Positions 43,393 to 54,595 of a DNA stretch of 64,000 bases are shown here, piece by piece. The stretch covers positions 19,404,571 to 19,468,570 of the forward strand of contig CM035806.1 in NCBI GenBank assembly GCA_020466095.1. The letters run 5' to 3'. Both the position numbers and the translations under genes were made by a program. The first letter of the stretch is position 1; each line of letters starts with the position of its first letter. The notes beneath the pieces are model-generated. The model saw only the letters and a list, made by a program, of their open reading frames with translations. It ran no database searches and was not told the origin of the DNA. This DNA is from Chlorops oryzae. Lineage: Eukaryota; Arthropoda; Insecta; Diptera; Chloropidae.

Positions 43393-43902
43393 AAGCCTAA
43401 AATCCAACATTGCGAGAGCCCGTGGCGAGAGCGCGAGACGAGACGCACACAAATTTCAATACATTCAATCATATGGTTCAAGCTCCATCATATAGTATCG
43501 CACTGCGAGAGCTCGTAGCGAGAAAATTTTGAAAAAATGAATATTTCTCGTTGCGAGGCAATTTGAAAGGTTAATGATGTAGCTATTTTATGAGTACTCG
43601 TTATTGGGTATTCGTTTAAACTAATAAAACAAAAACTGTTCATTGTTCTGTGAAAAAGAGCTTGAACATTTTTGAAAATTTTAAATTCAAATTTAAACTC
43701 AATTGGTAGCGTATAATTTTTATGAGTACTCGGTACTTGTTAGATTGGTACTTGGTTTAAATATTGCATTACTAAAAGCGAAATTATGCTTTCATCTGCG
43801 TGACGCAAAACTCTCATTGGAGATTGAAATGCGTCACGCAACACATTTTCGTTACGTCGCGCACTCTCGCATCGGGCTCTCCTAATGTTGGATTTTGGGC
43901 TT
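43393..43902. mobile_element. MITE family with AAGCCxAAAATCCAACATT ends, copy 1
   Basis: The left end AAGCCTAAAATCCAACATT is inverted at the right end (AATGTTGGATTTTGGGCTT). Subterminal CGAGAGCCCG...GCGAGAGCGCGAGACG is also partly inverted (CGCGCACTCTCGCATCGGGC). A second copy lies at 52407-52959. The frame 43703-43885 recurs in the other copy (52760-52945), but the element otherwise lacks coding signs, so I treat it as incidental. Confidence 0.85.
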
Positions 43903-44399
43903 TAGTCGTACGTAGTTTTTGGGAAAAATTTTCGTCATAATGACATATGTTAACTTGCACTGTTAATTAAAATTTGAATTTTGAAGAAATGTAATGGAAA
44001 GCGACATTAAACATTTTGTATACAGATGTCAAACTTTTGAAACGATTTATAGCTGGGTCACGTATAGTACGTCTTATGTTACGTCATCCGTCATCGTTTT
44101 TGACAAACATTAACGTGGCGACCAAAAAAGAAGTTGGCACAATTAATACTTTGCTGATGAATAAGAAATCAGCCTTTCGGCTTTTATCGAACTGTCAACG
44201 AAACATTTGTGCAGCCTCGGATAGTTTATCCTCCATTTTTATTGCCATAACACTGCATATCGAATGATTAAACCATTTCACATTTAAGGACAACAGCAAA
44301 AACAGCCATGTAAGAGCTGTCAAACAACTCGACGTATATATGTACGTCGAAAGTTAAAAGTTCCCCAAATTATCTGTCAGGTAAAAACGTTGACGTATG
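43903..44399. other. No gene recognised
   Basis: A frame at 44016-44267 shows no motif. GACGTATA-type sequences near 44330-44400 provide the duplication of the next MITE. Confidence 0.4.
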
Positions 44400-44560
44400 C
44401 ACGGGCGGATTAAGACAGTTTGCTGCCCTAGGCAGTTACGACTTCGCGGCCTCAGACAGCTTACTTATTTTCGCATTTGCATTTTTTATCTAGTGTAAAC
44501 GGTCAGAATTTACCGCTCTAGGCAGCTGCCTATGTTAGCTATAGGATTAATCCGCCACTG
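44400..44560. mobile_element. hAT MITE, 161 bp, near-perfect 8-bp duplication
   Basis: Ends CACGGGCGGATTAA and its near-inverse TTAATCCGCCACTG; flanks GACGTATG (44392-44399) and GACGTATA (44561-44568) match at 7 of 8 bases. The interior contains CTGCCCTAGGCAG and CTCTAGGCAGCTGCC. Confidence 0.8.
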
Positions 44561-44585
44561 GACGTATAGCGTACGACGTATTACT

Positions 44586-44690
44586 GTGTACTCTCTCCCT
44601 GCAAAAACTCTTCTTAAGCGAACACCTCCGTTAAGCGGACATATTTTTCGGTTCCATAGGTGTCCGCTTAAGAGAGAGAGAGAGAGTACA
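44586..44690. repeat. Foldback with AAGCGGACA motifs, pogo-like MITE remnant
   Basis: TACTCTCTCCCTG...CTTAAGCGAACACCTCCG is imperfectly inverted by CATAGGTGTCCGCTTAAG with AGAGAGAGTAC. The GTCCGCTTA motifs recur in the MITE at 49155-49351. Confidence 0.55.
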
Positions 44691-45440
44691 TTGTATATGT
44701 GCCCTAGCTATAAAAGATGAACATTTTTTGTTAATTTTGTTTATTTTTAAACAAAAAAGTATGCCACTACCGAAAACTCGTTGGGCGGTTGTTACACATT
44801 AAGTTATAACTGCGCGGGAAGAACGCAAACGCGTAAAAACACCTAAATCATAGTCCGTGAATATAAAATAAGCGAAGGTAACCTCTTCCATGTATGCTTG
44901 CCCTGCAGTAATATGGACTGACCGAAGTGTAGCCCTCGGTCAGTCCTTCATGTTACCAGTACTAGTCCCCTCATAATTCCACTTCTAATGTATTCAACTG
45001 ACCTCTTTAACATGTGCCTCTCATTGGAGAGGGACCAGTCCGTAAAACGGCTGACCTTAGGTCAGTTTTTTTGGGTAAATTATCGTAATTTTGTCTAGTC
45101 TAAGGCTAGTCAAATAAGGGAAATAAAAAACTAATTTCTTAGTTGATTTTCCAATTTGATGAAAGTGTCATTTACAGGCTACCCCTAAACCAACCCGTTT
45201 ACTATCAACCACCGCTTAGCCGAATTCGATGGGGGCGAACTGCCATAATATAACCGGTAGGATTTGGACCGGTCACAGGCTAGTCCTTCTTAGGAAATTG
45301 ACCGGCTCATTAATGCGGGGTGGCTAATGAATTTTATGAACGCAACCAGCCAAGCAGTGCGCCGCTGGGTATGCTCTGTTTTAATTCATTATATTCATTT
45401 GTCCTTATTTGAAAAAAGTTTACAACAATCAAGAGTTTAG
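44691..45440. other. No gene recognised; ACTGACC/GGTCAGT motifs
   Basis: CTGACCGAAGTGTAGCCC and CTCGGTCAGTCC (44920-44945) and further GACC/GGTC motifs to 45310 suggest a decayed inverted-repeat element, but I could not bound it. Confidence 0.4.
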
Positions 45441-46493
45441 AAAAGGGTCTTCCCGGTTGAGCAAAGGCATGTGCCACCCTGAAAGGAATTTTTAAATTTT
45501 GTTGATTTTTCGATAAATTTCATCTAAAAATACTGTGGAGACCACTTTTTAGATTTTAATTTTGAATAGTCCTTGAGATATCCTTGAAAGTCCTTTTTTA
45601 TTAAGGCTTTTTTCAAAATTTTATATCTCAACAACCAATTAAGATAGAGAGACGATCTAAACAGATTCTGTTAGACAATAAAACAAGGAAGCTAAAAAAA
45701 TTTTGTTTTAATTTTACACTGAGAAACTTTTTTTCACAAAACTAAAAAGAAAAGTTTAAGTATTTATTTCAGTGTATTCCAATTTTGACGCAACTTTTAT
45801 ATTTTTTTGAAAAATAGCTCCTAGTATTTACTTTAATTTAAAAGAAACAAGTATTCCAATCGGATGGCGGAACAGTGTCATATTTACAAAAATGCAAGGG
45901 TACATTAATACTCTCAGTGTTGATCCCATACAAAAGGCATCACTCATACGACATGTAGGACGTTAATTATATATTCGATAATCCGCATACATGTCGTATG
46001 AGTGATGCCTTTTGTATGGGATCAACACTGAGAGTATTAATGTACCCTTGCATTTTTGTAAATATGACACTGTTCCGCCATCCGATTGGAATACTTGTTT
46101 CTTTTAAATTAAAGTAAATACTAGGAGCTATTTTTCAAAATAATATAAAAGTTGCGTCAAAATTGGAATACACTGAAATAAATACTTAAACTTTTCTTTT
46201 TAGTTTTGTGAAAAAAAATTTCTCAGTGTAAAATTAAAACAAAATTTTTTTAGCTTCCTTGTTTTATTGTCTAACAGAATCTGTTTAGATCGTCTCTCTA
46301 TCTTAATTGGTTGTTGAGATATAAAATTTTGAAAAAAGCCTTAATAAAAAAGGACTTTCAAGGATATCTCAAGGACTATTCAAAATTAAAATCTAAAAAG
46401 TGGTCTCCACGGTATTTTTAGATGAAACCTATCGAAAAATCAACAAAATTTAAAAATTCCTTTCAGGGTGGCACAACCCGTCAGACCCTTTTG
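45441..46493. mobile_element. Long near-perfect inverted repeat (487-bp arms, 30-bp spacer)
   Basis: Arms 45471-45957 and 45988-46474 have equal length and differ at only a handful of positions that I noticed (for example AATTTC/GGTTTC near 45524 and ACTGTGG/ACCGTGG near 45542). The outer AAAAGGGTCT (about 45442) also pairs with AGACCCTTTT (about 46484), beyond an 11-bp insertion on the left. The spacer is 45958-45987. No coding capacity. Such structures are either young foldback transposons or hairpin-RNA loci. Confidence 0.92.
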
Positions 46494-46854
46494 AACGAAT
46501 TAGTGAACGTTATGATTTGTTTGTTTTTTTTTTGGTATTTTTTCAGCAACTGTCGCTGACTCGTCGAGGACTGTAAGTGCCGTCCATTGGTCAACTATAA
46601 TCGCTTGAACGATTTTTTATTTTTAAATAATCAATTTAATTAATAATATAATTATTAAATCTCTGCAGTTTGCTGTGGAAATATGTGTTCTTTAAATGTC
46701 ACCCTTTTATTTGGCAGTTATTTTTTTTTTTTTCAATTTGACAATTCGATAGTTGTCATGGGTCCATTGGTTTAACATTTAGTGCAACATCAAACACCGA
46801 AATTGGTTACTTAAAACACTTATTATAAATATTTTATTTATGTGAAATTTTGCA

Positions 46855-46886
<32 letters not shown>

Positions 46887-47587
46887 TTAACGTTTACGCT
46901 ATATTGAACCACAAAAATGTGACTTTATATTGAATGGATTTTATTTGTAACTCGATATTGTAATAATTTTCTTCTTCTCCTTGTTCTCTCATAAAGAAAA
47001 AGGAAGCCGCAAAAATACTGGCATTAAATCCAAAATTCAACCATATAAACCGCCAGATATTGTGCCAGTGCAATTTATAATTTCGGAAGGAAAGAGCAAA
47101 AAAATAAAATATTCCACGTGCTGCCACTGTGCATCCTTGACTTCCTTTCGAAAATTTCAATATGAGGAGTTCAGATAAATAATACAATTATATCGATTAA
47201 TTTAAATTGATTTAGGTAGTGAAGTAAAAAAACAAAAAAAACCTGAAGACAAATAAGTAGAAAGTTAGAAAAGATTATTATCAATATGGAATTTCTTTAA
47301 AGTTTCGATTATGTAAAAGGTAGGTATTATAATTTTCTCTTTTATTTTCTGATTATTATAGAAGATATTTGTGTTCATCTTTTTCTCATACTTTTGTCAG
47401 TCTTAATTCTTAACATTCGTTTAAAGTTTAATATTGTTTGTTTTTTTTTATATTTTTTATTTCTTTCTTTTTTGCTCTTTTCGTGTATGTATGTGGAATG
47501 TCGCATTCTGAGTGTCCCTTATCGATAAGCCATTCTCCTAAGCCGTGGCAACTTTGCTCAAACCGTTCGCTAAATAAAAAACCAAAA
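46494..47587. other. No gene recognised; GT microsatellite
   Basis: (TG)n at 46855-46880. A 26-nt segment at 46547-46572 is bounded by TTTTTTCAG and GTAAGTGCC and might be a micro-exon. The frame 47187-46894 shows no domain. Confidence 0.4.
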
Positions 47588-48186
47588 CAAGTAAGGTTGT
47601 TATAGTCAGGCGAACCTGATGATATAATACCCGACACAGACACACATGTTTAAATCATTTTTAAAACACTCCCAAAAAACAGACCATTAAGAAAGAATAT
47701 TTTAGAGATTTTCAATGCCTTAAGGGGGGCCCCAATATACCGACTTTTGTTCAATTTTTTTTTTATGAAAACCACCCCTTTACCACGCCCACTTTTCAAA
47801 ATTTTGTCAATTCTAATCGTAGGCTTAAATATACGCTCAAATTCGAAATTTCATTGGAATATTTGGAAAAAGTCTAATTATGGGGCAGTTTTGAGATTTT
47901 TATGACAGAACCTAGTACTGGGGATACCCTTAAAACTGGACCGATCCGTTAGTCCATTTTCGAGCGTGATCTTACTTATGTCTCTGCTAATCAAATTTCA
48001 TTAATATAGCTCAACTCTTTCGATAAGAAAACTGCATAAAGGATTTGAATTGAATCTCCTGGTGGCGCTGATCATATCTATACATAACATATATATTTTG
48101 TATGGCCTATCACGACTGGTTCGGGGTATTATACACGTATGCACAAAAGCAATATACCTACCCTCGACACAGAGTGTGTCGGTTAT
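47588..48186 (-). mobile_element. Helentron (ATACCCGACAC family), minus strand, internally deleted
   Basis: Read on the minus strand it begins ATAACCGACACACTCTGTGT (48186) and ends with the hairpin region GTTCGCCTGACTATAACAACC, then TTACTTG (47588). Internal markers CCACGCCCAC (about 47784) and CCTAGTACTGGGG (about 47908) are in the expected inverted order. At 599 bp it is shorter than the 854-bp copy at 13399, and the CATGTCCGTCTG motif is missing. Confidence 0.8.
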
Positions 48187-48690
48187 AAAAATAGAAACTA
48201 AAAATACCCTTTACAATAGACTGCAAAGGAATCCAATGATATTTAGGCAGAATCGATCGTGTAATTGTAATTGATAACTCGACGAATCGATGCTACTTGC
48301 GAGTAGGTAGTACCTACTGAAGTATTCGATTGGGTAGGGCAAATAACTCGAAGTCAAATATAGTTAGTATCGTTAAACGAATTCCATTCTATGGGATTAC
48401 TGTAGTGATCAGGTGTTATGGGAAAAACGGTTCAATCGTGTTCCGAGCAAAAAGTGTTCGTGAAAAGGATTTTTTTTTTTTTAGAAACATTTTATGAAAA
48501 TGCTTATTTATGACCGTTAACACGATTACAATGATAACTGTTAATAAAAATTCACAACAAATTGTGTAAGAAGGTCGTGGGTTGGACCTTTATGGGTTCG
48601 ATACAGCTTAAATTTTCTTTTCTTCTGCTTTTTATTTATTGTTTTTCTTTTTTCACTTCTTTTAGCTAGACATGAAAATGTAGGGATTTT
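48187..48690. other. No gene recognised
   Basis: AT-rich. A run of T at 48472-48482. No repeats or frames of note. Confidence 0.4.
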
Positions 48691-48699
48691 TTATTTTTC

Positions 48700-49135
48700 T
48701 TATGTTTGTGTTTATGTTTACGTTATGCTTGTGCTTCTGCTCAACTTTGTGCATATGTTTATGTATATGGTTATACTTATGCTCAAGTTTTTTTTTATGT
48801 TTATGTTTATGTTATGCGTGTGCTTATAAGATTGTTCTTATGTTTGTGTTTATGTTTATGTGTATGTTTGTGTTTATGGTTATGTTTATGTGTATGTTTG
48901 TGTTTGTGTTTATGTGTATGTTTATGTGTATGTTTGTGTTTATGTATGTTTATGTTTATAATTATGTTTATGTGCATGTTTATGGTTATGGCTATGTTTA
49001 TGTGTATGTTTATGTTTATGGTTATGTTTATGTTTATGTTTATGTTTATGGTTATGTTTGTGTTTGTGTTTGTGTTTATGTTTATGTTTATGTTAATGTT
49101 AATGTTTATTTTTAAGTTTATGTAAATATTAATAT
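48700..49135 (+). repeat. TTTATG/TGTATG simple-repeat tract
   Basis: About 430 bp of hexanucleotide variants (TTTATG, TTTGTG, TGTATG, GTTATG). Two overlapping frames (48702-49115 and 48706-49125) read only Val/Tyr/Gly or Cys/Leu/Met/Phe and are artefacts of the repeat. Confidence 0.9.
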
Positions 49136-49154
49136 TAAATTTTATGTATATGTA

Positions 49155-49351
49155 CAGTGAAAGCTCTACTAAGAGGACAAATTTCCGACAATCAAGTTTT
49201 TTTCAATGAGTTTCATATAAAACGCTCTCTAATAAGCGGACGCTCTGATAAGCGGACGCGGAAACTTGATATCGAAATATTTTTTTGTACTCTCCCATAA
49301 GCCGACAAAAAGGCCGCGACCGTCGGGGTCCGCTAATGGGGACTTTCACTA
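49155..49351. mobile_element. pogo-like MITE, 197 bp, TA duplication
   Basis: The left end CAGTGAAAGCTCTACTAAG and right end GGGGACTTTCACTA are imperfect inverted repeats, with TA at 49153-49154 and 49352-49353. Subterminal AAGCGGACGC motifs are typical of CAGTGAAA-type pogo MITEs (family knowledge from memory). Confidence 0.65.
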
Positions 49352-50146
49352 TATATGCTTAGATATCAATGCAATATGTTTAATGCTCCTATAGCTTGTA
49401 GACTTTATTAGACATATTATACTTTTACGTTAACTTTCGTTTCCAGACACATTACGATAGAAATAGATACATATTGAGCTACGTAGGTGATTACATAAAT
49501 TCAAATTGATTTGATCTACGCAATAAACGCTTTTATTTTTCTTTCCCGATAGCAAAGTAGGTATGTATAAGAACTGCAATTATATCAAGTCAATATAGAC
49601 TTCGATTGCTACTTCAAAGCAGATATACTATACATAGATTCCTACTAATATTGGTTTATTTTTTCTTTTCTATTTTCTGCTTATATGTTTTAATAAATCG
49701 ACTGTAGTTTCTTAAGGAGTACTCTATGGGCGTGTAAAATTCTTAAAATTTTTTTTTTTTTAATTTTTCTTTTATTTTCCAATAAGAAGTGTCTAAGGGA
49801 ATATACTGTGTTTTTGTTACTAAATTCAAAAGAGACGTTTTTTCGTTTCCTATATATTCGCTCATTTAACGTTAACATTCCGGTTGCAGTATTTGGATAC
49901 GATTTTTATTTTTGATCTTCCATTAATTTAATCTATTGAAATATTATATTAATATTTTATTTTTTCTTCCGTTCTCCTACAATTTTTTTTTTTTTTTTCT
50001 CTCTTAAATTCTCAATTTAGAGCACAATTAAAATCCGTATCGTTCAATTGAGAGACTTTTTCCTTTTAGTGTATTTATTTGTTCTTTTATGTTCCGATAA
50101 TTTATGTTTTACCATTTTCAAACTGCGATCAAACATTTCTAGCTAG
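49352..50146. other. No gene recognised
   Basis: AT-rich with several T-runs (49749, 49984). No supported coding or repeat structure. Confidence 0.4.
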
Positions 50147-50371
50147 CCCAGCGGAAAACAACAGTGCCTACCGCCTACAAAGTATACAAGACTGTAAGCG
50201 AACTGCCTATCGATAACTTACTTTATGTGGTAGTGGTAGGCGTCCACTCTACAAAACGGCCATGCTCGAACAAAAGTATACTAGGATGGTATATGAGGTC
50301 GTATGCATTACCATGGCCTACGAAAAGTGTTACGATTCATCGATTCTGTAGGCAGCATTTTGACCGCTGGG
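50147..50371 (-). mobile_element. CCCAGCGG-ended element (43-bp-unit family), short copy
   Basis: CCCAGCGG at 50147 and CCGCTGGG at 50364-50371. The interior matches, inverted, the R2 region around 3010-3160 and 14800-14935 (CTACAAAGTATAC, CGAACAAAAGTATAC, GGCCATGCTCG). It carries only about one of the 43-bp units. Confidence 0.7.
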
Positions 50372-50560
50372 CGAATGACTACTTATTTTCCTTGTGGGGG
50401 TTACGTGTTACAGACGTTATTTCTATCGGATTCAGTTCGAGTCATGGAAAATGATAGATAGAATTTTGATTAATGGGCGTTGTGGAAGTTAATTCGATAG
50501 AAAGAAAGAAAAAAATAATAATAATTTTAATATGCATTGATATAATCGATGCTCGTTTTC

Positions 50561-50591
<31 letters not shown>

Positions 50592-50739
50592 TCTACTGGG
50601 TATGTGAATGTGTTTTCAGTTTTTCAATTTTTGTTCTATGATTTGAATATGGAAATTCGGCCTTAAAATTTCATTCGCATGTCCGTTAAGCCTGTTCATT
50701 GTAACCGGCTGTAATGCCAATTTTTGTGTTCTCTAAATT

Positions 50740-51274
50740 TCATGTGATACTTTCGAATATTGGTAATCGAATGTCATTGTTGTTGCTATTACCCGGACTG
50801 GTGTTGTTGTTGTTGGTGTTGTTGGTGTTGCTGGTGTTGTTGTTGTTGTTGATGTTATTATCACTATGAGCTTGAATATTGGAATTTTCATTTCGCATTG
50901 TACTCTTAACCGCTTCAATATTTTTCTCGTTGATTGTCTTTGTTCCTATTTTAGCTGTGATAGTCTGCTTTTGCTCTTCATTTGTATTCGTTTTTGTATA
51001 TGTTTTAGTTATTGTTGTTATTGTATTGGGTGCTGTATTTGCTGTTATTGTTGTAATTACTTCAGTATTAAATGTTGTTATTATTTTTGGTATTATAGAC
51101 GATCCCTTCGTTGTTGTTGTTGTTGCGATCGAGTCCATATTCAATTGTCGACTTATTTCCATATCGATGGCCTCAGCCTCTTCAGGATAACGTTCCGAAC
51201 AAAAAATAGCACCATCTCGTAATAATTTCAACAGGTTAATTCGGTCCTGAGCGCTTCGTTTTGCCCATTGTGGT
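50740..51274 (-). CDS. Unrecognised host gene, downstream exon (177 codons)
   Basis: The acceptor is a long T-run then GTCACACATAG (AG at 51276-51275). The exon opens RPQWAKRSAQD with the Arg codon split across the intron, then a well-conserved-looking helical stretch (LLKLLRDGAIFCSERYPEEA, then MEISRQLNMDS). After this it turns into a Thr/Asn-rich low-complexity tail, built on ACA and AAC repeats, up to TGA at 50740. Its phase fits exactly the donor of the exon at 56097-56329, which supports one minus-strand gene. The tail could be genuine, or an unseen donor (GTAATA near 50789) may end the exon earlier. I do not recognise the family. Plus-strand frames over the tail are shadows of the repeat. 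Confidence 0.65.
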
Positions 51275-51885
51275 CTATGTGTGACAAAAAAAAAAAAAAA
51301 AGTAGAAATAAAAATATCTATAATAACATGATCAATGATCCACGACTGTGTGAGCAAAATTGACCTAAATACGTTAAAGTAAAACGTTGAATATCAATAA
51401 CCGCATAATTTTTGTAGACCACAAAAATGTTCTATGAACAATTTAACCAAACAAAAAAATGTCATAATATGGAATATTAATATTTATTTTACCCCATTTG
51501 CGCCCAGAAGAAAAAATCCACCTTTGCACCACATTCGATAATCAGAAAAAGTTCTTCTCTCTGATTGCCTAAAAATTAACAATTAAAATTTTAATTATTG
51601 TTCTCTAGCCCGAGAATAAAAATTTAAAAAAAATTAAAATAAAACGAAATCCTTGGGACCATTTCTAGTGATAAAACCAGGAAGATCCAATCCCAAAATA
51701 TCTGTACAATCTGTGATTTCTATTTATTTAAAGTGGCAATAATATCAAATCTTGGCTTTTTATCGAATAACTTCACTTGAAAAGAAACTTCAGATTTTTT
51801 TGGCGTCGTTTCAATAGTTCGGAGGGCGCAAATGGGTTAAGGTATTTTACATAAATAAACATATACTCAATATATAAATATATAT
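51275..51885 (-). other. Intron of the minus-strand gene; no repeats identified
   Basis: AT-rich sequence between the acceptor and the MITE at 51886. Confidence 0.45.
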
Positions 51886-52268
51886 CGTCGGCTTAAAGCG
51901 TAAACCTGCTAAGTCCACTTTTAACCGATTCCGACTTTTCGATGTCATTCGAAAGAAAAAAGGACACTGCATCGTCAGGCAAAAAAATCTTTTTTAATTT
52001 CAAATTCTAAATACGGAGAAATGAGTGATAAGTAAAACTGCTAAGTCGAACTGTGGTCAAAGTTCACAGCTAACACCAACAAGTGACTCCAAGCAGACTT
52101 TGTATGGTGCATAGAATCGAATTTAGAAGAGACTTCATATAGGAACAAAATAAACCATCCATATTTTGGGTCTCCTTCCCTACTTTGAAATCTTGAAAAA
52201 AAGTGTTTTTTATTTACCCTGTAAAGTTTTGAAATTGTTAGTTAGCAGGTTTACACTTTAAGCCGACG
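51886..52268. mobile_element. MITE, 383 bp, CGTCGGCTTAAAG ends
   Basis: CGTCGGCTTAAAGCGTAAAC then CTGCTAA at the left is inverted at 52242-52268 (TTAGCAGGTTTACACTTTAA then GCCGACG) with one mismatch. It is flanked by TATATAT-type sequence on both sides, so the duplication is ambiguous (TA or longer). No coding capacity. Confidence 0.8.
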
Positions 52269-52406
52269 ATATATAAGTATGCCTCGGAATTTGAATATGT
52301 AAAAAAATGAAAAAAAAAATTCAAAAAATATTCAAAAAAATTCAAAAAAAAAATTCAAAATATTCAAAAAAAATGCACAGTCAAAACTTCCAAATTAGTT
52401 CGATTT

Positions 52407-52959
52407 AAGCCCAAAATCCAACATTGCGAGAGCCCGATGCGAGAGCGCGAGACGAGACGCACACAAATTTGAATACATTCAATCATATGGTTCAAGCTCC
52501 ATCATATAGTATCGCACTGCGAGACGTCGTAGCGAGAAAATTTTGAAAAATTGAATATTTCTCGTTGTGAGGCAATTTTGACAGGTTAATGATGTAGTTT
52601 TTTTTTGAGTACTCACTATTGGGTACTCGTTTAAACTAATAAAACAAAAACTGTTCAATGTTCCGTGAAAAAGAGCTTTTAAAATATTCCGCGAGCTTTG
52701 GTTCATTTTGAAAATTTTTTGAAATTTTTTGAAAATTTTGAACTAAAATTTAAACTCAAGTGATAACGTATAATTCTTATGAGTACTCGGTACTCGTTAG
52801 ATTGGTAATTGGTTCAAATATTGCATTACTAGAAGCGAAATTATGCTTTCATCTGCGTGACGCAAAACTCTCATTGGAGATTGAAATGCGTTACGCAAAA
52901 CATTTTCGTTACGTCGCGCACTCTCGCATCGGGCTCTCGCAATAATGGATTTTGGGCTT
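52407..52959. mobile_element. AAGCCxAAAATCC MITE family, copy 2
   Basis: Ends AAGCCCAAAATCCAACATT and its near-inverse AATAATGGATTTTGGGCTT. The interior follows copy 1 (43393-43902) closely but is about 40 bp longer. It lies in the 4.8-kb intron of the minus-strand gene. Confidence 0.85.
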
Positions 52960-53972
52960 TAGTATGCCTATTAAAATGTTGAATTGTCAAATTAACAAAA
53001 AAAAAGCCTACGTCAGTGAATAAAATATTCAAAAAGCACAGTTAAATGCAAAAAAATTCAAAATATTCATTAAATTCAAATAATTCAAAAAAATTCAAAA
53101 CATTTAAAATCCGAGCTCTATATATAAGCTTCATTAAATGTATGCAATAAATATTCCATTAAAAATTCTGATATGAAAAACAAAAATAACAAGAAGAGGT
53201 ATGATAGCACTCAAAATGTGGAACGTGCGTCGGCATAAAGTATGCCGTATATCAAAATGCGCCACGGCCGTGCAATGGTCAATGCGACATTCGTTAATTG
53301 TATTTATTCGAACTTTGTGCCGTACAATTATAAGGTTATCACGTTTAAAAGCTTTACCCTTTCCCTTTACACCGTGCATTTCAACATAACTTTTTCCGTA
53401 CATTCGTTCGGCCAAAAAAAGTCCTCACTGGATTCAATGTAAATGGCAGAGAAAGTGGAATTGCTTAAATGAAATGAATTGGAAAATGTGTCATCAGGCA
53501 TACTCATTTATTTATAGTAGCCATTTCGATTGAAAGGTTTTTTATTTTTTTAATCGGGGAATTCAATCAATTGCATACATTAAAACGAAAGGATTTATGA
53601 CAAGCCGAAAGAGGCTTATGATTTTCAATACTATTTTCATCCGAATTTTTTGCTTCAGAAAATCTTCGGCGAACGGAAACTCTCACATCGCATACACCCG
53701 TCTTAAAAATTGCCAGAATTCAAAATTTTTTTTTTTCCATTTTTATTTAAAAAAAGGGGCTTTTATCCGGGGAAAAACATTGAATTCGAATCCGAGCATG
53801 TAATTGAATTACTTTTTGTCACAAGAAAACTGTTTAACAAACTTGAAAATAGAGGATTTAATTATTGTTTTTTTAAGTGTATTCGATATACTTTTTTAAA
53901 GAGTGGATGCGATATGCGGGCAATGGCAATGGGCTAATAGAATTAAATGCTGTCTAATAGGTTTCGACATAG
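52960..53972. other. Intronic AT-rich DNA
   Basis: Short frames (53415-53134 minus, 53597-53803 plus) lack motifs. AATTCAAAA is locally repeated at 53040-53105. Confidence 0.4.
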
Positions 53973-54367
53973 CCCAGCGGCCAAAATGCTGCTTACAGAA
54001 GTGATGAACCACAACACATTTCGTAGGCCATATGCGGTAATTCATTCGACCTCATATACTATCCTAGTATACTTTTATTCGAGCTTGGCCGTTTTGTAGA
54101 GCGCGAACGCTTACCACCATCACATAAAGTAAGCATTTGGTAAACAGCTCGCTTAAAGTCCCGTATACTTTGTAAGCTATTGGTAGGCAGTTCGCATACA
54201 ATCTCGTATACTGTGTAAGCTATTGGGAAACAGTTCGCTTACAGTCCGGTATAGTTTGTAAGCTATTGGTAGGCAGGTCGCTTACAATCTCGTATACTGT
54301 GTAGGCTATTGGTAGGCAGGTCGCTTACAATGTCGTATATTTTGTAGGCACTGTCGGCCGCTCGGAG
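53973..54367 (+). mobile_element. CCCAGCGG-ended element with five 43-bp tandem units
   Basis: Starts CCCAGCGGCCAAAATGC (53973) and ends GCACTGTCGGCCGCTCGG (54367), an imperfect inverse. The left half matches the R2-type sequence (TTTCGTAGGCC, TCATATACTATCCTAGTATAC). The right half is the 43-bp array. Flanking duplication not clear. Confidence 0.75.
54131..54345. repeat. 43-bp tandem repeat, five units
   Basis: Units start at 54131, 54174, 54217, 54260 and 54303, each AAGCTATTGGTAGGCAG with TTCGC(A/T)TACA and TCGTATACT(G/T)TGT. Divergence between units is about 10-20% by eye. Confidence 0.9.
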
Positions 54368-54595
54368 ATAAGAGTTATTTTAAGTCTGTATGGCCTTGGG
54401 TAGGCAACACTTGACTTTGAGGTTTTCCACTGCGCGTACACACAGTGTACCAATTTGATCTCATGCAGGGGAATAGCCACAATCAAAATCCATTGGTCGA
54501 GATTTGGTGCCAGCTCACCTTATCAACAACCAGAGTCCCAGCAAGACTCCCACAGAGGGCCTCCCAGCGCGATCAGGCTTTGGTGAACAGCCAAG

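Noticed and set aside
43703..43885. 60-codon frame conserved between the two AAGCC MITE copies
   Set aside because: The frame is short, starts and ends within the MITE and its conservation only reflects the similarity of the two copies.
48702..49125. 137- and 139-codon frames of Val/Tyr/Cys/Met repeats
   Set aside because: Direct translations of the TTTATG simple repeat in two frames.
50866..51222. Plus-strand frames opposite the Thr/Asn-rich exon
   Set aside because: The minus strand has an acceptor site, phase match with the 56-kb exon and a conserved-looking start; the plus frames only read TTG/GTT repeats.
54131..54345. CRISPR-like array
   Set aside because: The 43-bp units are contiguous without unique spacers and lie inside an insect transposon family; the 52-bp array at 37708 is also spacerless.
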